Source: a virus. Taken from it: a stretch of DNA of 40,882 bases. The translations under genes were made by a program, and so were the position numbers. The stretch spans positions 1 through 40,882 of IMG/VR virus record IMGVR_UViG_3300033149_003577. One strand, written 5' to 3'. Positions 7,753-14,968 of this stretch are shown in pieces (position 1 is the first letter of the stretch; each line of letters opens with the position of its first letter). The notes under the pieces are model-generated. The model was given only the letters and a program-made list of their open reading frames with translations, made no database searches and was not told the DNA's origin.

Positions 7753-9465
7753 TTAAGCCGCAGATTCCCATTTAATAATGCGAGCCTGCGCGTGCGCGGT
7801 GTGAACAAGCCCAAAGCCGCCAAGGTAGTACCATGCTACACCTTTCGACCGCCCGTAATCAGTGGGAAGTTTCCCCCTCATCTCTTCGGGCACGGCGATA
7901 GCTTCGGCGACCGTATCCTGTCCAAAGAAAAAGCACCAGTCTGTATAGGTAGTGCCATCTTTGTCTATGTTGGTTTGTTCAACAAATCTGGTGTTCTCGT
8001 ACCGCCCGATCTCGCCATGGACAATTCGCCCGAAGCCTTCACCGGTATACTGGTAAATGCCTTCCAAGCTGTTCTTGAATGTCCTGAAGGTTGACGGCCA
8101 GGAAAGAGCGTAATAATCGTCTCCGGTATACGGATCAATGTTCCTTTCCTTCATGGCGTCAACAATGGCCTTGACGTGACCGGTATCCAGGGCCTTGCTT
8201 GACGTTCCGCCAACCGTGCCGGTGGTTGAAATGGAAACGGCTGTGGTTGAAGTGCCTCCAGAGGGATAAGCACGTAACGGAGTTTCATTGAATTGGTTGT
8301 AGGCTTGAGTGTCGAACGCCTTTTTTGCGTCGTTTTTCAAAACCTTATGGATGATCTCCTTCACGGGGTGTTCCGAGAGATCATCGAGCTTGCCGGAGTA
8401 CGGCACGCTGTTCGCCATTTCAGTTATGGTCAAGGTTCCCTGAGTTATCGTGAAATTCGTTTCAGGAGTGGTATTTGTTTCTGCAATAGTGCCACCCTGC
8501 GTCTCTACGTTTTGATAAACATTCCAGTGGAACGTATCGCCATGTTTCTTCCCCTGCTGTGTGGCGTCCCGCACGTCGCAAAACTGGCGGAACTTACAAG
8601 CAGGTTGCAAGGCCATACGCAATTCCTTCGAGAGATTATCGCTGTACATATACGTTCTGTTACTTTCGGCATTTTAACGCCTACTGACCAACCCTATGGG
8701 GCTGGCGGGTAATTATTTCTAATTACCTCTTGCAGTCTCCTGCAAGTCCAGAGTACATCTTTGCGGCAAGTTTTTACGCCGCAGATTGCTCATACTCGTT
8801 GAGGAGTCCCTCTACTAATTTTCTGTTATGGCCTGGCCGCTTCACAAAGCGTTTGTAGAAATCAACAACAATGCTTATGTCGCCGTAATCAAGACAAACA
8901 TTTCGGTGGTTGCCGTCGTTGTCCGCTATTTTCTTTAAACGCCTTGCCAGGTATTGAATAATCAAGTCAAGCCTGTGCCCTTTGTCGCCAAATATCCAGG
9001 GTCGCAATAGTTTTGCCAGCAAATAAGCGCTTTGAAGCCTTTTTACTATCAAGAAAAGCGTGGGGTCTTGTCCGCTGTATTTTTCGTCGCCTGGTTTTTT
9101 CGTTGGTTTCTGCGCTCTTTCTGACAAATAATATTTAAGGCCCAGCCGTTCTACTATATCAACGGCTTTTTTAATTATTCCCGCGTCTGTGTTATAAAGT
9201 TTAATTTCTACTCCTATTTTGGGCTTGCTTTTATGCCTCTCGTTTCTTATGAAACAGCTTAAAGCAAGCGATCCCTTGCCTTCTATAACACCGGCCAGCC
9301 ATGCAATTTCTGCCTTAGTAGGGGTTCCCTGCTGATTATCTCTATTCATAATATTTTCACCTGGGTAGTAATTATGACCTTTCAAGACGTTCCAGCATAT
9401 CGCAATCTTAGGAGGCCAATATGTCAACCTCCGAGGGAATTAACCACCCACAATTGGCCGCTCAT
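7753..9465 (-). CDS. Major capsid protein, gene interrupted by a group I intron (exons 9465-9427 and 8652-7753)
   Basis: The mature frame is 13 codons at 9465-9427 (MSGQLWVVNSLGG) joined to 8652-7753 (YMYSDNLSKELRMALQPACK...), giving 312 residues. The join restores the N-terminus expected for N4-gp56-like coat proteins: a short 'LGGYxYSDNLS' start, then 'PACKFRQFCDVRDATQQGKKHGD'. Exon 1 has its own ribosome site (AAGGAG, 8 nt before the ATG), whereas the apparent start at 8649 has none. The 'GKLDDLSEHPVKEIIHKVL' and C-terminal 'GFGLVHTAHAQARIIKW' segments fit the coat family. It follows the scaffold gene, as is normal. Read without splicing, the product would stop at codon 14. Confidence 0.85.
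8653..9426 (-). ncRNA. Group I self-splicing intron (774 nt) in the coat gene
   Basis: Exon end GGAGGU (9432-9427) pairs with intron CCUCC (9415-9411) to form P1, with the required U.G wobble (9427 with 9416) at the 5' splice site. The intron ends in G (8653), and both splice sites fall between whole codons. A P10 helix is available: intron ACAUAU (9424-9419) with exon-2 AUAUGU (8651-8646). A P4-like pair joins UGCUG (9397-9393) to CAGCA (9334-9330). After the endonuclease gene come two hairpins capped by GNRA tetraloops: a 7-bp stem with GAGA (8746-8729) and an 8-bp stem with GAAA (8727-8708). P7 could not be assigned with certainty. Confidence 0.88.
8774..9349 (-). CDS. LAGLIDADG homing endonuclease inside the intron
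   Basis: From ATG 9349 the product has 191 residues; the frame is also open from a TTG at 9427, which is less likely. Near the N-terminus 'WLAGVIEGKGSLAL' is a LAGLIDADG-type motif (usual form LAGLIDGEGS), after which come beta strands and a second half 'LQSAYLLAKLLRPWI'. It looks like a single-motif monomer that would act as a dimer. The first codons ('DNQQGTP') overlap the conserved intron core, as in many phage intron-encoded endonucleases. An AGGTGA ribosome site precedes it. It would cut intron-less coat genes and spread the intron. The second catalytic-position residue is Glu and the next is Lys, so activity should be checked. Confidence 0.85.
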   Translation of the reverse strand: MNRDNQQGTPTKAEIAWLAGVIEGKGSLALSCFIRNERHKSKPKIGVEIKLYNTDAGIIKKAVDIVERLGLKYYLSERAQKPTKKPGDEKYSGQDPTLFLIVKRLQSAYLLAKLLRPWIFGDKGHRLDLIIQYLARRLKKIADNDGNHRNVCLDYGDISIVVDFYKRFVKRPGHNRKLVEGLLNEYEQSAA

Positions 9466-9494
9466 ATATTCTCCTTTTGTTCCTTTTTTTTCGT

Positions 9495-10631
9495 TTAAGC
9501 GAGTTGGCCTCTTTGCCTTTTTATCTCCCGAATAACGTTGGAACGTTCCGGTTCGCTACTCAGGGCAGGCGCGGACTCTTCCTCGGTTATAGATTTTTGA
9601 CTTACGCCCTTAACAGTATCAACGCTCTTTTTCTTCTCTTTTTTCTTCTGCAAATCGCTTTCCTTCTTTTTCTCTTGGGTAGGTTCGGGTTCTTTCAGGA
9701 ATTTTTCTCTCAAGGACATGCCAACCTTCTGGTAGGTTTCCCACGTGTTGGGGGCGCCGCCCGCGAGCAAATCATTAACCTTGCTTACCGCAAGTTGATA
9801 TAAATCCTCGTCAGAGACTATATCCCCGAAACCGCCCTGTTCTTTTGGCAAATGAAAGCGTTCTTGTATTTGTTTCGCAGTAAGTTTGCTTTCGATCTTA
9901 GACGTTATGTCGCCAATAACTTCTTGAAACCTTTCGTCGTCAAGCGAAATAGCCCCGTCCGATCGCGGCGTTTCGCTTTTAGACATTGCGGTTAGCTGTT
10001 TAAGGGCTTTTGCTGCCTCTTCCTCTTCGCCGTAACGAATAGCGTCAGCAAGTTCCATAAACTTTTCCAGGCTAATCGTTTCTTCTTCTTCTTCTGTGGT
10101 TTTTTGTTTCTTTTCTTCAACGTCCTCTTTCTTGGCGGCGGAAAGGGATAGTTGAAGCGCCATTAGGCTTTCTTTTGCCTCACGCACCTCTTTGAGTACC
10201 CTTGTGGCTTCCTCAAGGCGTTTATCAGCGGCGGTTTCTTTTTGAAACGTTCTTTGGCCCGCGTCTATAACTTTTGATAACGGGACTCTTTTTTTCTCGC
10301 CGTCAATTTTAACCTCTATCAGTTCTTCTTCCTCTTCTTCATCTTCCGGGGACGATTCTTCTTCTTCCTCTGTGTCTTTTTCCGCGTCCCCCTCTTCTTC
10401 TTCCGAAGCCGCCATCTCTTCATCTTCGGTAGGCTCCGGGTTTTCTTCTCCTTCCTCTAATAAGTCTTCTGCTTCCGATTCCTCGTCTGCAATTTCTCCT
10501 TGAAATTCGCCTGCCCGCTCGCTTAACGCGTTCTGAGCAAGACGTTCAATTGCAAGGTCGCGAGGGTTTGCATCGTTTTGTTTTTTTTGTTCTTCAGATA
10601 CGCCGTCTTTGGTAGCATCTTTCCCTGCCAT
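9495..10631 (-). CDS. Capsid scaffolding protein
   Basis: ATG 10631 is preferred because GAAGGAG lies 10 nt upstream; the longer frame to 10724 overlaps the preceding gene. The product has 378 residues and is extremely acidic (long Glu runs, about residues 30-110). It then has a Lys/Glu-rich helical region and ends in a basic tail ('VIREIKRQRGQLA'). Phage scaffolds typically have such charged coiled helices and a basic C-terminal hook that touches the coat. The gene sits between the portal and coat genes, the usual scaffold position. Confidence 0.75.
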   Translation of the reverse strand: MAGKDATKDGVSEEQKKQNDANPRDLAIERLAQNALSERAGEFQGEIADEESEAEDLLEEGEENPEPTEDEEMAASEEEEGDAEKDTEEEEESSPEDEEEEEELIEVKIDGEKKRVPLSKVIDAGQRTFQKETAADKRLEEATRVLKEVREAKESLMALQLSLSAAKKEDVEEKKQKTTEEEEETISLEKFMELADAIRYGEEEEAAKALKQLTAMSKSETPRSDGAISLDDERFQEVIGDITSKIESKLTAKQIQERFHLPKEQGGFGDIVSDEDLYQLAVSKVNDLLAGGAPNTWETYQKVGMSLREKFLKEPEPTQEKKKESDLQKKKEKKKSVDTVKGVSQKSITEEESAPALSSEPERSNVIREIKRQRGQLA

Positions 10632-10636
10632 TTTAT

Positions 10637-10939
10637 TTATTCTCCTTCTCCTGTTTCTTCTTGGTCGTGCATCATTCTTTCTTGTAATAGTTGTTCGCCT
10701 TGTGTGATTAAATCCATTATCCATTGAGGGGCTTTTTCGGCTATCCGCAGATCGTTTTGCAGCTCAATGATTTTTTTGGCGTCGTATGGGCTGACGTTAG
10801 CCAGTTCAGCAAAAATCCCCTCTCTTTCCAATTCAACCATGGCCTTAATATATTCCCACAAATTGCTTCCAAGAAAATTTTTGGCCTGGTCGTACAAGCG
10901 AATCCAATCGTCGTGACTTAAACTTTTCAAATCAAGCAT
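10637..10939 (-). CDS. Small acidic helical protein between portal and scaffold
   Basis: The 100-residue product begins 'MLDLKSLSHDDWIRLYDQ' and ends in an acidic tail (DQEETGEGE). It is predicted to be mostly helical. It overlaps the portal stop by 8 nt and the scaffold start follows after 5 nt, so all three are probably co-translated. It could be an assembly accessory factor. No motif is recognised. Confidence 0.65.
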   Translation of the reverse strand: MLDLKSLSHDDWIRLYDQAKNFLGSNLWEYIKAMVELEREGIFAELANVSPYDAKKIIELQNDLRIAEKAPQWIMDLITQGEQLLQERMMHDQEETGEGE

Positions 10940-12947
10940 TTCGGTTTATCGTTTCTCCCGGAACGGGGTTAAGCAAGTCAAGGTGTTTCGCGGCCAGCTT
11001 GCCGCCCACCTCTGCGGCCTTGCGCCTGTCTTGTCCTTCCTGCTTCATGCCTTCAAGCAAGAGTTTAACTTCATGTTCCTTGGCCTTGCTTTGAAGCTCG
11101 GCTTGCAGGGCCTGGATAATGCCTTGCATTTTTTGCAACGCCTGAACAAGTTGCATTTTTTCCGGATTCCTGTCTCCGCCGTCAAACTGGAAGAAGTTCA
11201 TGCCGTTCTTGTAACCAATCCGGCCAAAGACCTCTTTTATCACCTCTTCGATATTCCAAAGACCGGGAGGCGATTTAGCCAATATGTCTATTATCGTTCT
11301 GGTGGCTAAAATGAAATTCTGCACCCTGAGCAACGGGTCGGTTGCGCCGGAAGTCAGGTTTACCGAAAGCGTAAGCTCCTGGTTAAGAAGGTCGTCTGTC
11401 ACCTTGTCAATCCCAAATCGCTGAAACAGGTTAGCCTTGTCTGCGGCAATCGCTAAAATCACCTCGTCTGTTTCGTAATATTGCTCTAGCTTGGCTAGCT
11501 GTCTTAATGTCGGCTCAACCCATGTTTCGGCAAAAACTCTTAGGTCATACTCGATGATGCTCGTGGCTGAACCGCGCAACATCTGCATCCCGCCAACGGT
11601 TTCATTAAGACGGCGGTTCGTTTGTATTGTCGAGGCTGAAAAGTTTCCGATTAATTCATCGTAATCCACGTTAAGCCGGTCTTGTTCCATGTAGCTCGAA
11701 CCAGTAACATCGTGAAACTCTTCCGACTGAACATCATCTTGGCTGCTAACAAGCGTTACGCCGCCAGCGACGTTTCGCGTCAAGGACGTTAAGTCAACCT
11801 GTTTGCCCCGCGTAACAAACCAGCGTTTGTTCATAACCAGCTTGATATTATCAAGCCGCTGGTTCGCTATTTCGTTTATTTCTTTCTGGATGTTTTTGCC
11901 TAAATCCACCTTGCTTGAGGGATATATCTTGTGTGTCTCAAAGGTCAAATATCCCATGGTAAAGGGACGTTCGCCGTGAAAATACACCTCCCGGATAGGC
12001 TGCGGGTCGGTAAGCATAAACTGTGTGCCCAGGGTATAAAAAACGTAATCCTCATCACCGACTCTCATGAAATTGTGATGCACCCACACGATATCGTAAT
12101 CTTGCAGTTCTTTTGTGTGCTTTATGTCGGCAACGTCTTCTCTTTTGTCTTCCCTCGTCTGTCTGGTACTGTCGTATGTATTCTTTTTAACGGATTGAAT
12201 CTGCCCGTCTGACAATTTATGCCAAAGCGGTTGTCCGGTTTTGGGGTTTTTTTTGTTCATCTTGGCCTTTACGTCAATAACGTACATAGGCACAAGATGA
12301 ATGATATAAGGGCTGGTATTTATCGGGTCTATCCAGCTTGCCCCAGAGTGAATGCGAAGATTTTCTATAGGAATAAGTTCTATTACGGGCCGATCTTTCA
12401 GGATAATAGTTTCTTCTTTTTCCTCCAGCACAGCGTTTCCGTCTTCGTCGTAAACCGGCTCACCGTTTTCGTCTAAAACATTGTAAAGTTTCTTTTCTTT
12501 TCGCTCTTGATATTCCCAGTAGTTATAAGAGGCAACCACGCCGGTAACTGAGGCGTTTTGCAGGCCGCCAATGCAAATCATGAACCATGGAATTGTTTTC
12601 TGGAGCCTGTATTCAAGCAGTTTTTTCATTATGGCGGCGGAAGCGGCTTGTTTTTTGTCTTGCGGGCGTTGCGGTTCGACGTCCACAACGTCTTTATTGC
12701 CAAAAAAGGCCATCATTGCCGCCGCTTCGCTGTTTCTTATGGCTGTTCTGGTTTTGGGCCGAAAGATTTTGGAACGATATTTGTAAGCGGCGTTAAGATA
12801 CTTCGAGCCAGAATGATGGCGAGAATAAAAATATCTTATGTTGTCATTCCATTGCTTGCGGTAATTGTTGTCAATATAGGTGGTTGACTGCAAATAAGCC
12901 TGTTCCGCCCTTTTTAACCAAGCGTTTTTGTTCATTTTTTTTGTCAT
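10932..12947 (-). CDS. Portal (head-tail connector) protein
   Basis: The product has 671 residues, the size range of podovirus portals. N-terminal 'YRKQWNDNIRYFYSRH' and 'RSKIFRPKTRTAIRNSEAAAMMAFF', central 'IELIPIENLRIHSGASWID' and 'NEIANQRLDNIKLVMNKRWFV', and a helical, Lys/Glu-rich C-terminus ('ALQAELQSKAKEHEVKLLLE') match the usual portal layout. Twelve copies would form the DNA entry ring at the capsid vertex. It overlaps the preceding gene by 4 nt and lies between terminase and scaffold genes. Confidence 0.88.
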   Translation of the reverse strand: MTKKMNKNAWLKRAEQAYLQSTTYIDNNYRKQWNDNIRYFYSRHHSGSKYLNAAYKYRSKIFRPKTRTAIRNSEAAAMMAFFGNKDVVDVEPQRPQDKKQAASAAIMKKLLEYRLQKTIPWFMICIGGLQNASVTGVVASYNYWEYQERKEKKLYNVLDENGEPVYDEDGNAVLEEKEETIILKDRPVIELIPIENLRIHSGASWIDPINTSPYIIHLVPMYVIDVKAKMNKKNPKTGQPLWHKLSDGQIQSVKKNTYDSTRQTREDKREDVADIKHTKELQDYDIVWVHHNFMRVGDEDYVFYTLGTQFMLTDPQPIREVYFHGERPFTMGYLTFETHKIYPSSKVDLGKNIQKEINEIANQRLDNIKLVMNKRWFVTRGKQVDLTSLTRNVAGGVTLVSSQDDVQSEEFHDVTGSSYMEQDRLNVDYDELIGNFSASTIQTNRRLNETVGGMQMLRGSATSIIEYDLRVFAETWVEPTLRQLAKLEQYYETDEVILAIAADKANLFQRFGIDKVTDDLLNQELTLSVNLTSGATDPLLRVQNFILATRTIIDILAKSPPGLWNIEEVIKEVFGRIGYKNGMNFFQFDGGDRNPEKMQLVQALQKMQGIIQALQAELQSKAKEHEVKLLLEGMKQEGQDRRKAAEVGGKLAAKHLDLLNPVPGETINRNA

Positions 12948-13327
12948 ATAATAATTCCGTTAAACGGTTGATCTTGCGGCCTTATGCCTTCAACGTGCGT
13001 CGCATATTCTCCGTCCCACCATCCCCTTGACATCCTTGCTCGTTCCAAAATTTCGCCGCCGGCGCGCATTACGCACGTTAAATTCGGGTCGTTATAAACA
13101 CGATCAAGTTTCAACACATATCCGTAGCGAAAGGATACGGCTAAATTTCTTATAACCAAAACCCCGCCTAGCGCTTCATCATTGATATGCACCGCCCAAA
13201 GATGCCCGGGATAGTGCCTGTTTAACGCCTCGGCGCATCGTTTCGCCAGCAAAACATCGCCAAGAGGGTGGCCCTCTACCGGTTCTATTTTGTATTTTGT
13301 TTCCGGTTTAATGCTGATATGAACCAT
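12944..13327 (-). CDS. Conserved-looking small phage protein upstream of portal
   Basis: The 127-residue product contains 'HPLGDVLLAKRCAEALNRHYPGHLWAVHIND' and 'YGYVLKLDRVYNDPNLTCVMRAGGEILERA'. Proteins with this pattern occur just before portal genes in other short-tailed phages. It overlaps the portal start by 4 nt. The function is unknown; a role in head assembly or packaging is suggested by position only. Confidence 0.7.
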   Translation of the reverse strand: MVHISIKPETKYKIEPVEGHPLGDVLLAKRCAEALNRHYPGHLWAVHINDEALGGVLVIRNLAVSFRYGYVLKLDRVYNDPNLTCVMRAGGEILERARMSRGWWDGEYATHVEGIRPQDQPFNGIII

Positions 13328-13354
13328 AAATTATGCTCCGTTCTATGATAGTCT

Positions 13355-13786
13355 TTATGGGTAAAGATGAATTTTCGGCTCTAGCATCTCTCGTTCGAGG
13401 GCTTTTTTTTGGCGCATTCTGGCGGCTACGGGGTTTTTCAATTCCTGCAACTCCAGTCTGGCCGCATCAAGTTTTTCTTCCAATTCACTGCACATGCCCA
13501 TGGCGTGTCCAAGTTTGCCCTGTCTTGAATTTTCTTTTTCCATCGCCTTAATTACTTCGTCAAAACTTGATTCATCGGCCAGAAGATCCCACTTCATCCC
13601 CAAAAATTCGTTCTTGAAAGCCTGCATAGCTAACCTGTTAATTCCATGAATTATTCCCAAATAAGTATTTTTTATTACTCCGCCTATTTCCTTGTCGTTA
13701 TCGTCAATTTTGTTTATTTCATCTCTAGCCTTGCCTAAATCGGCCAAAAAAAGCGAAGGATTAAGCAACTTGTTTTTCTTGATCAT
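13355..13786 (-). CDS. Hypothetical helical protein, 143 aa
   Basis: ATG 13786 is chosen because GGGAGG lies 7 nt upstream; the longer frame to 13972 would overlap most of the neighbouring gene. The product has an N-terminal segment 'MIKKNKLLNPSLFLADLG' and a C-terminal coiled-coil-like helix ('CSELEEKLDAARLELQELK'). It overlaps the upstream gene by 26 nt. It is not recognised; it may be a packaging or head accessory protein. Confidence 0.65.
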   Translation of the reverse strand: MIKKNKLLNPSLFLADLGKARDEINKIDDNDKEIGGVIKNTYLGIIHGINRLAMQAFKNEFLGMKWDLLADESSFDEVIKAMEKENSRQGKLGHAMGMCSELEEKLDAARLELQELKNPVAARMRQKKALEREMLEPKIHLYP

Positions 13787-14114
13787 ATTGTGCCTCCCGT
13801 ATTGCTTGCTGTATTTTTGCAAGTTCGTCTTTATAGTCGTCGCAAACCTCTCTATATTCGATTGTTTCTTTATCTGTTTCGGGGGCAATCCTCTGCAACC
13901 GTTCAAGCTCAAGAAGCTCCTCGCCAAAACACTCAAGTTCAAAAAGTAAATCAGCCAAGAGTTCTTCCGCATCCAATGTTTTGTTTATTGTTTCATTTGA
14001 CAAATAAATTTCCTCTTCCCCCCAAGGCTTATCTTCCTCTGCTCTTTTTCTTATCTCCCAGCTTAGGCCCCTTAGACCGCTAACGTCGTCAAGAAATTTT
14101 TCAACGTTGAACAT
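13761..14114 (-). CDS. Hypothetical acidic helical protein, 117 aa
   Basis: The product is Glu-rich and predicted to be almost all helix ('LDAEELLADLLFELECFGEE', 'DYKDELAKIQQAIREAQYD'). It starts directly after the 60-residue gene stop and overlaps the next gene's start by 26 nt, so it belongs to the same translationally coupled string. No family is recognised. Confidence 0.6.
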   Translation of the reverse strand: MFNVEKFLDDVSGLRGLSWEIRKRAEEDKPWGEEEIYLSNETINKTLDAEELLADLLFELECFGEELLELERLQRIAPETDKETIEYREVCDDYKDELAKIQQAIREAQYDQEKQVA

Positions 14115-14297
14115 TTAATCTTCCTCCACCTCTGGATAGCACTCAATCTCCAGCAGTCTTGCCCTGACAGAATCCGGCAACCAGGCATATTCTTTAGGCG
14201 AATATTTCGCTTTCAGCGGTTCGGGCAAAAATTTATAATCAGGGTGATTCGTATAATTTTTCGGCGATCCGACTATATGTTCTTTTTCACTCATCAT
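14115..14297 (-). CDS. Hypothetical small protein, 60 aa
   Basis: The gene starts at ATG 14297 (or the ATG next to it at 14294). The product is Pro/Tyr-rich ('NHPDYKFLPEPLKAKYSPKE') and ends acidic (EVEED). Its start overlaps the end of the 47-residue gene, and the following gene starts directly at its stop. The tight packing is the main sign that it is real. Confidence 0.55.
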   Translation of the reverse strand: MMSEKEHIVGSPKNYTNHPDYKFLPEPLKAKYSPKEYAWLPDSVRARLLEIECYPEVEED

Positions 14298-14430
14298 AAA
14301 TTCCGCTTGTGCCCGAATCTGTGTTCAAGAACACCCGCCCGTCGCTGAACTCATAAACTTCTTCTTTTTCGTAATGATCCGGATCGGCCTCAACCACGAG
14401 GCTTAACCAGTTAAACGTTCTTTCCGCCAT
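14287..14430 (-). CDS. Hypothetical small protein, 47 aa
   Basis: ATG 14430 opens a 47-codon frame starting 'MAERTFNWLSLVVEADPDHY' and ending 'DSGTSGIYDE'. It fills what would otherwise be a 136-nt gap in a very compact operon and overlaps the next start by 11 nt. AGATGAT just upstream may serve as a weak ribosome site. No function is known. Confidence 0.5.
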   Translation of the reverse strand: MAERTFNWLSLVVEADPDHYEKEEVYEFSDGRVFLNTDSGTSGIYDE

Positions 14431-14433
14431 TTT

Positions 14434-14688
14434 TTAATCATCTCCCTTATAATCAGGATGCTCTTTAATCCGCGCCTCGACTGCGTGTAGGAACCAAAGT
14501 AGGTCTGTGGTTGTAGCAGGATAGTAAATCGTGTCTTGGATTTCATGATAAATCGCATAGCACGATTCACATAAGGCCCCAAGGCCCCCCGGTACTAAAG
14601 TGAAGCCTTGACTATGAACTATATGACCGAATTCATTTAGTTTTTTCTTACAAACAAAACATTGGTCTATACTTATTTGTTCCACCAT
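14434..14688 (-). CDS. Cys-rich putative zinc protein, 84 aa (paralogue 2)
   Basis: This protein has two CxxC pairs: 'CFVCKKK' near the start and 'LCESCYAIY' about 30 residues later, likely one zinc site. It ends 'IKEHPDYKGDD', the same ending as the neighbour at 14,691. The two genes are clearly tandem duplicates, with matching N-termini ('ISIDQCFVC'/'INLDQCFVC') but diverged middles. The ribosome site GGAGACGAT of this gene overlaps the last codons of the neighbour. Function unknown; DNA or protein binding near the terminase is possible. Confidence 0.6.
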   Translation of the reverse strand: MVEQISIDQCFVCKKKLNEFGHIVHSQGFTLVPGGLGALCESCYAIYHEIQDTIYYPATTTDLLWFLHAVEARIKEHPDYKGDD

Positions 14689-14690
14689 GG

Positions 14691-14966
14691 CTAATCGTCT
14701 CCCTTATAATCAGGGTGCTCTTTGATCTGTGACTTGACTGCGTGTAGGTACCCGTCTAGGCCCGAGCAAAAAGTGGGATATGTGGCGGGATAATTAATCG
14801 TATCTCGAATTTCCTGATAAATCGCACGGCATGATTCGCATAAAGCCCTAACGCACTCCCGCGTTATTACTATTGAAGGATCGTCCCAGCTAGTAATTAC
14901 ACTATCGAATTCGCTTATTTTTTTTCCGCAAACAAAACATTGATCCAGGTTTATTCGTTCTGTCAT
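14691..14966 (-). CDS. Cys-rich putative zinc protein, 91 aa (paralogue 1)
   Basis: This is a tandem paralogue of the 84-residue neighbour: 'CFVCGKK' near the start, 'ALCESCRAIYQEIRDTINYP' in the middle, and the shared C-terminus 'HPDYKGDD'. Four cysteines in two CxxC pairs suggest a zinc ribbon or knuckle. It starts just after the large terminase stop. It is 7 residues longer than its copy because of differences around the middle. No known function. Confidence 0.6.
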   Translation of the reverse strand: MTERINLDQCFVCGKKISEFDSVITSWDDPSIVITRECVRALCESCRAIYQEIRDTINYPATYPTFCSGLDGYLHAVKSQIKEHPDYKGDD

Positions 14967-14968
14967 GA

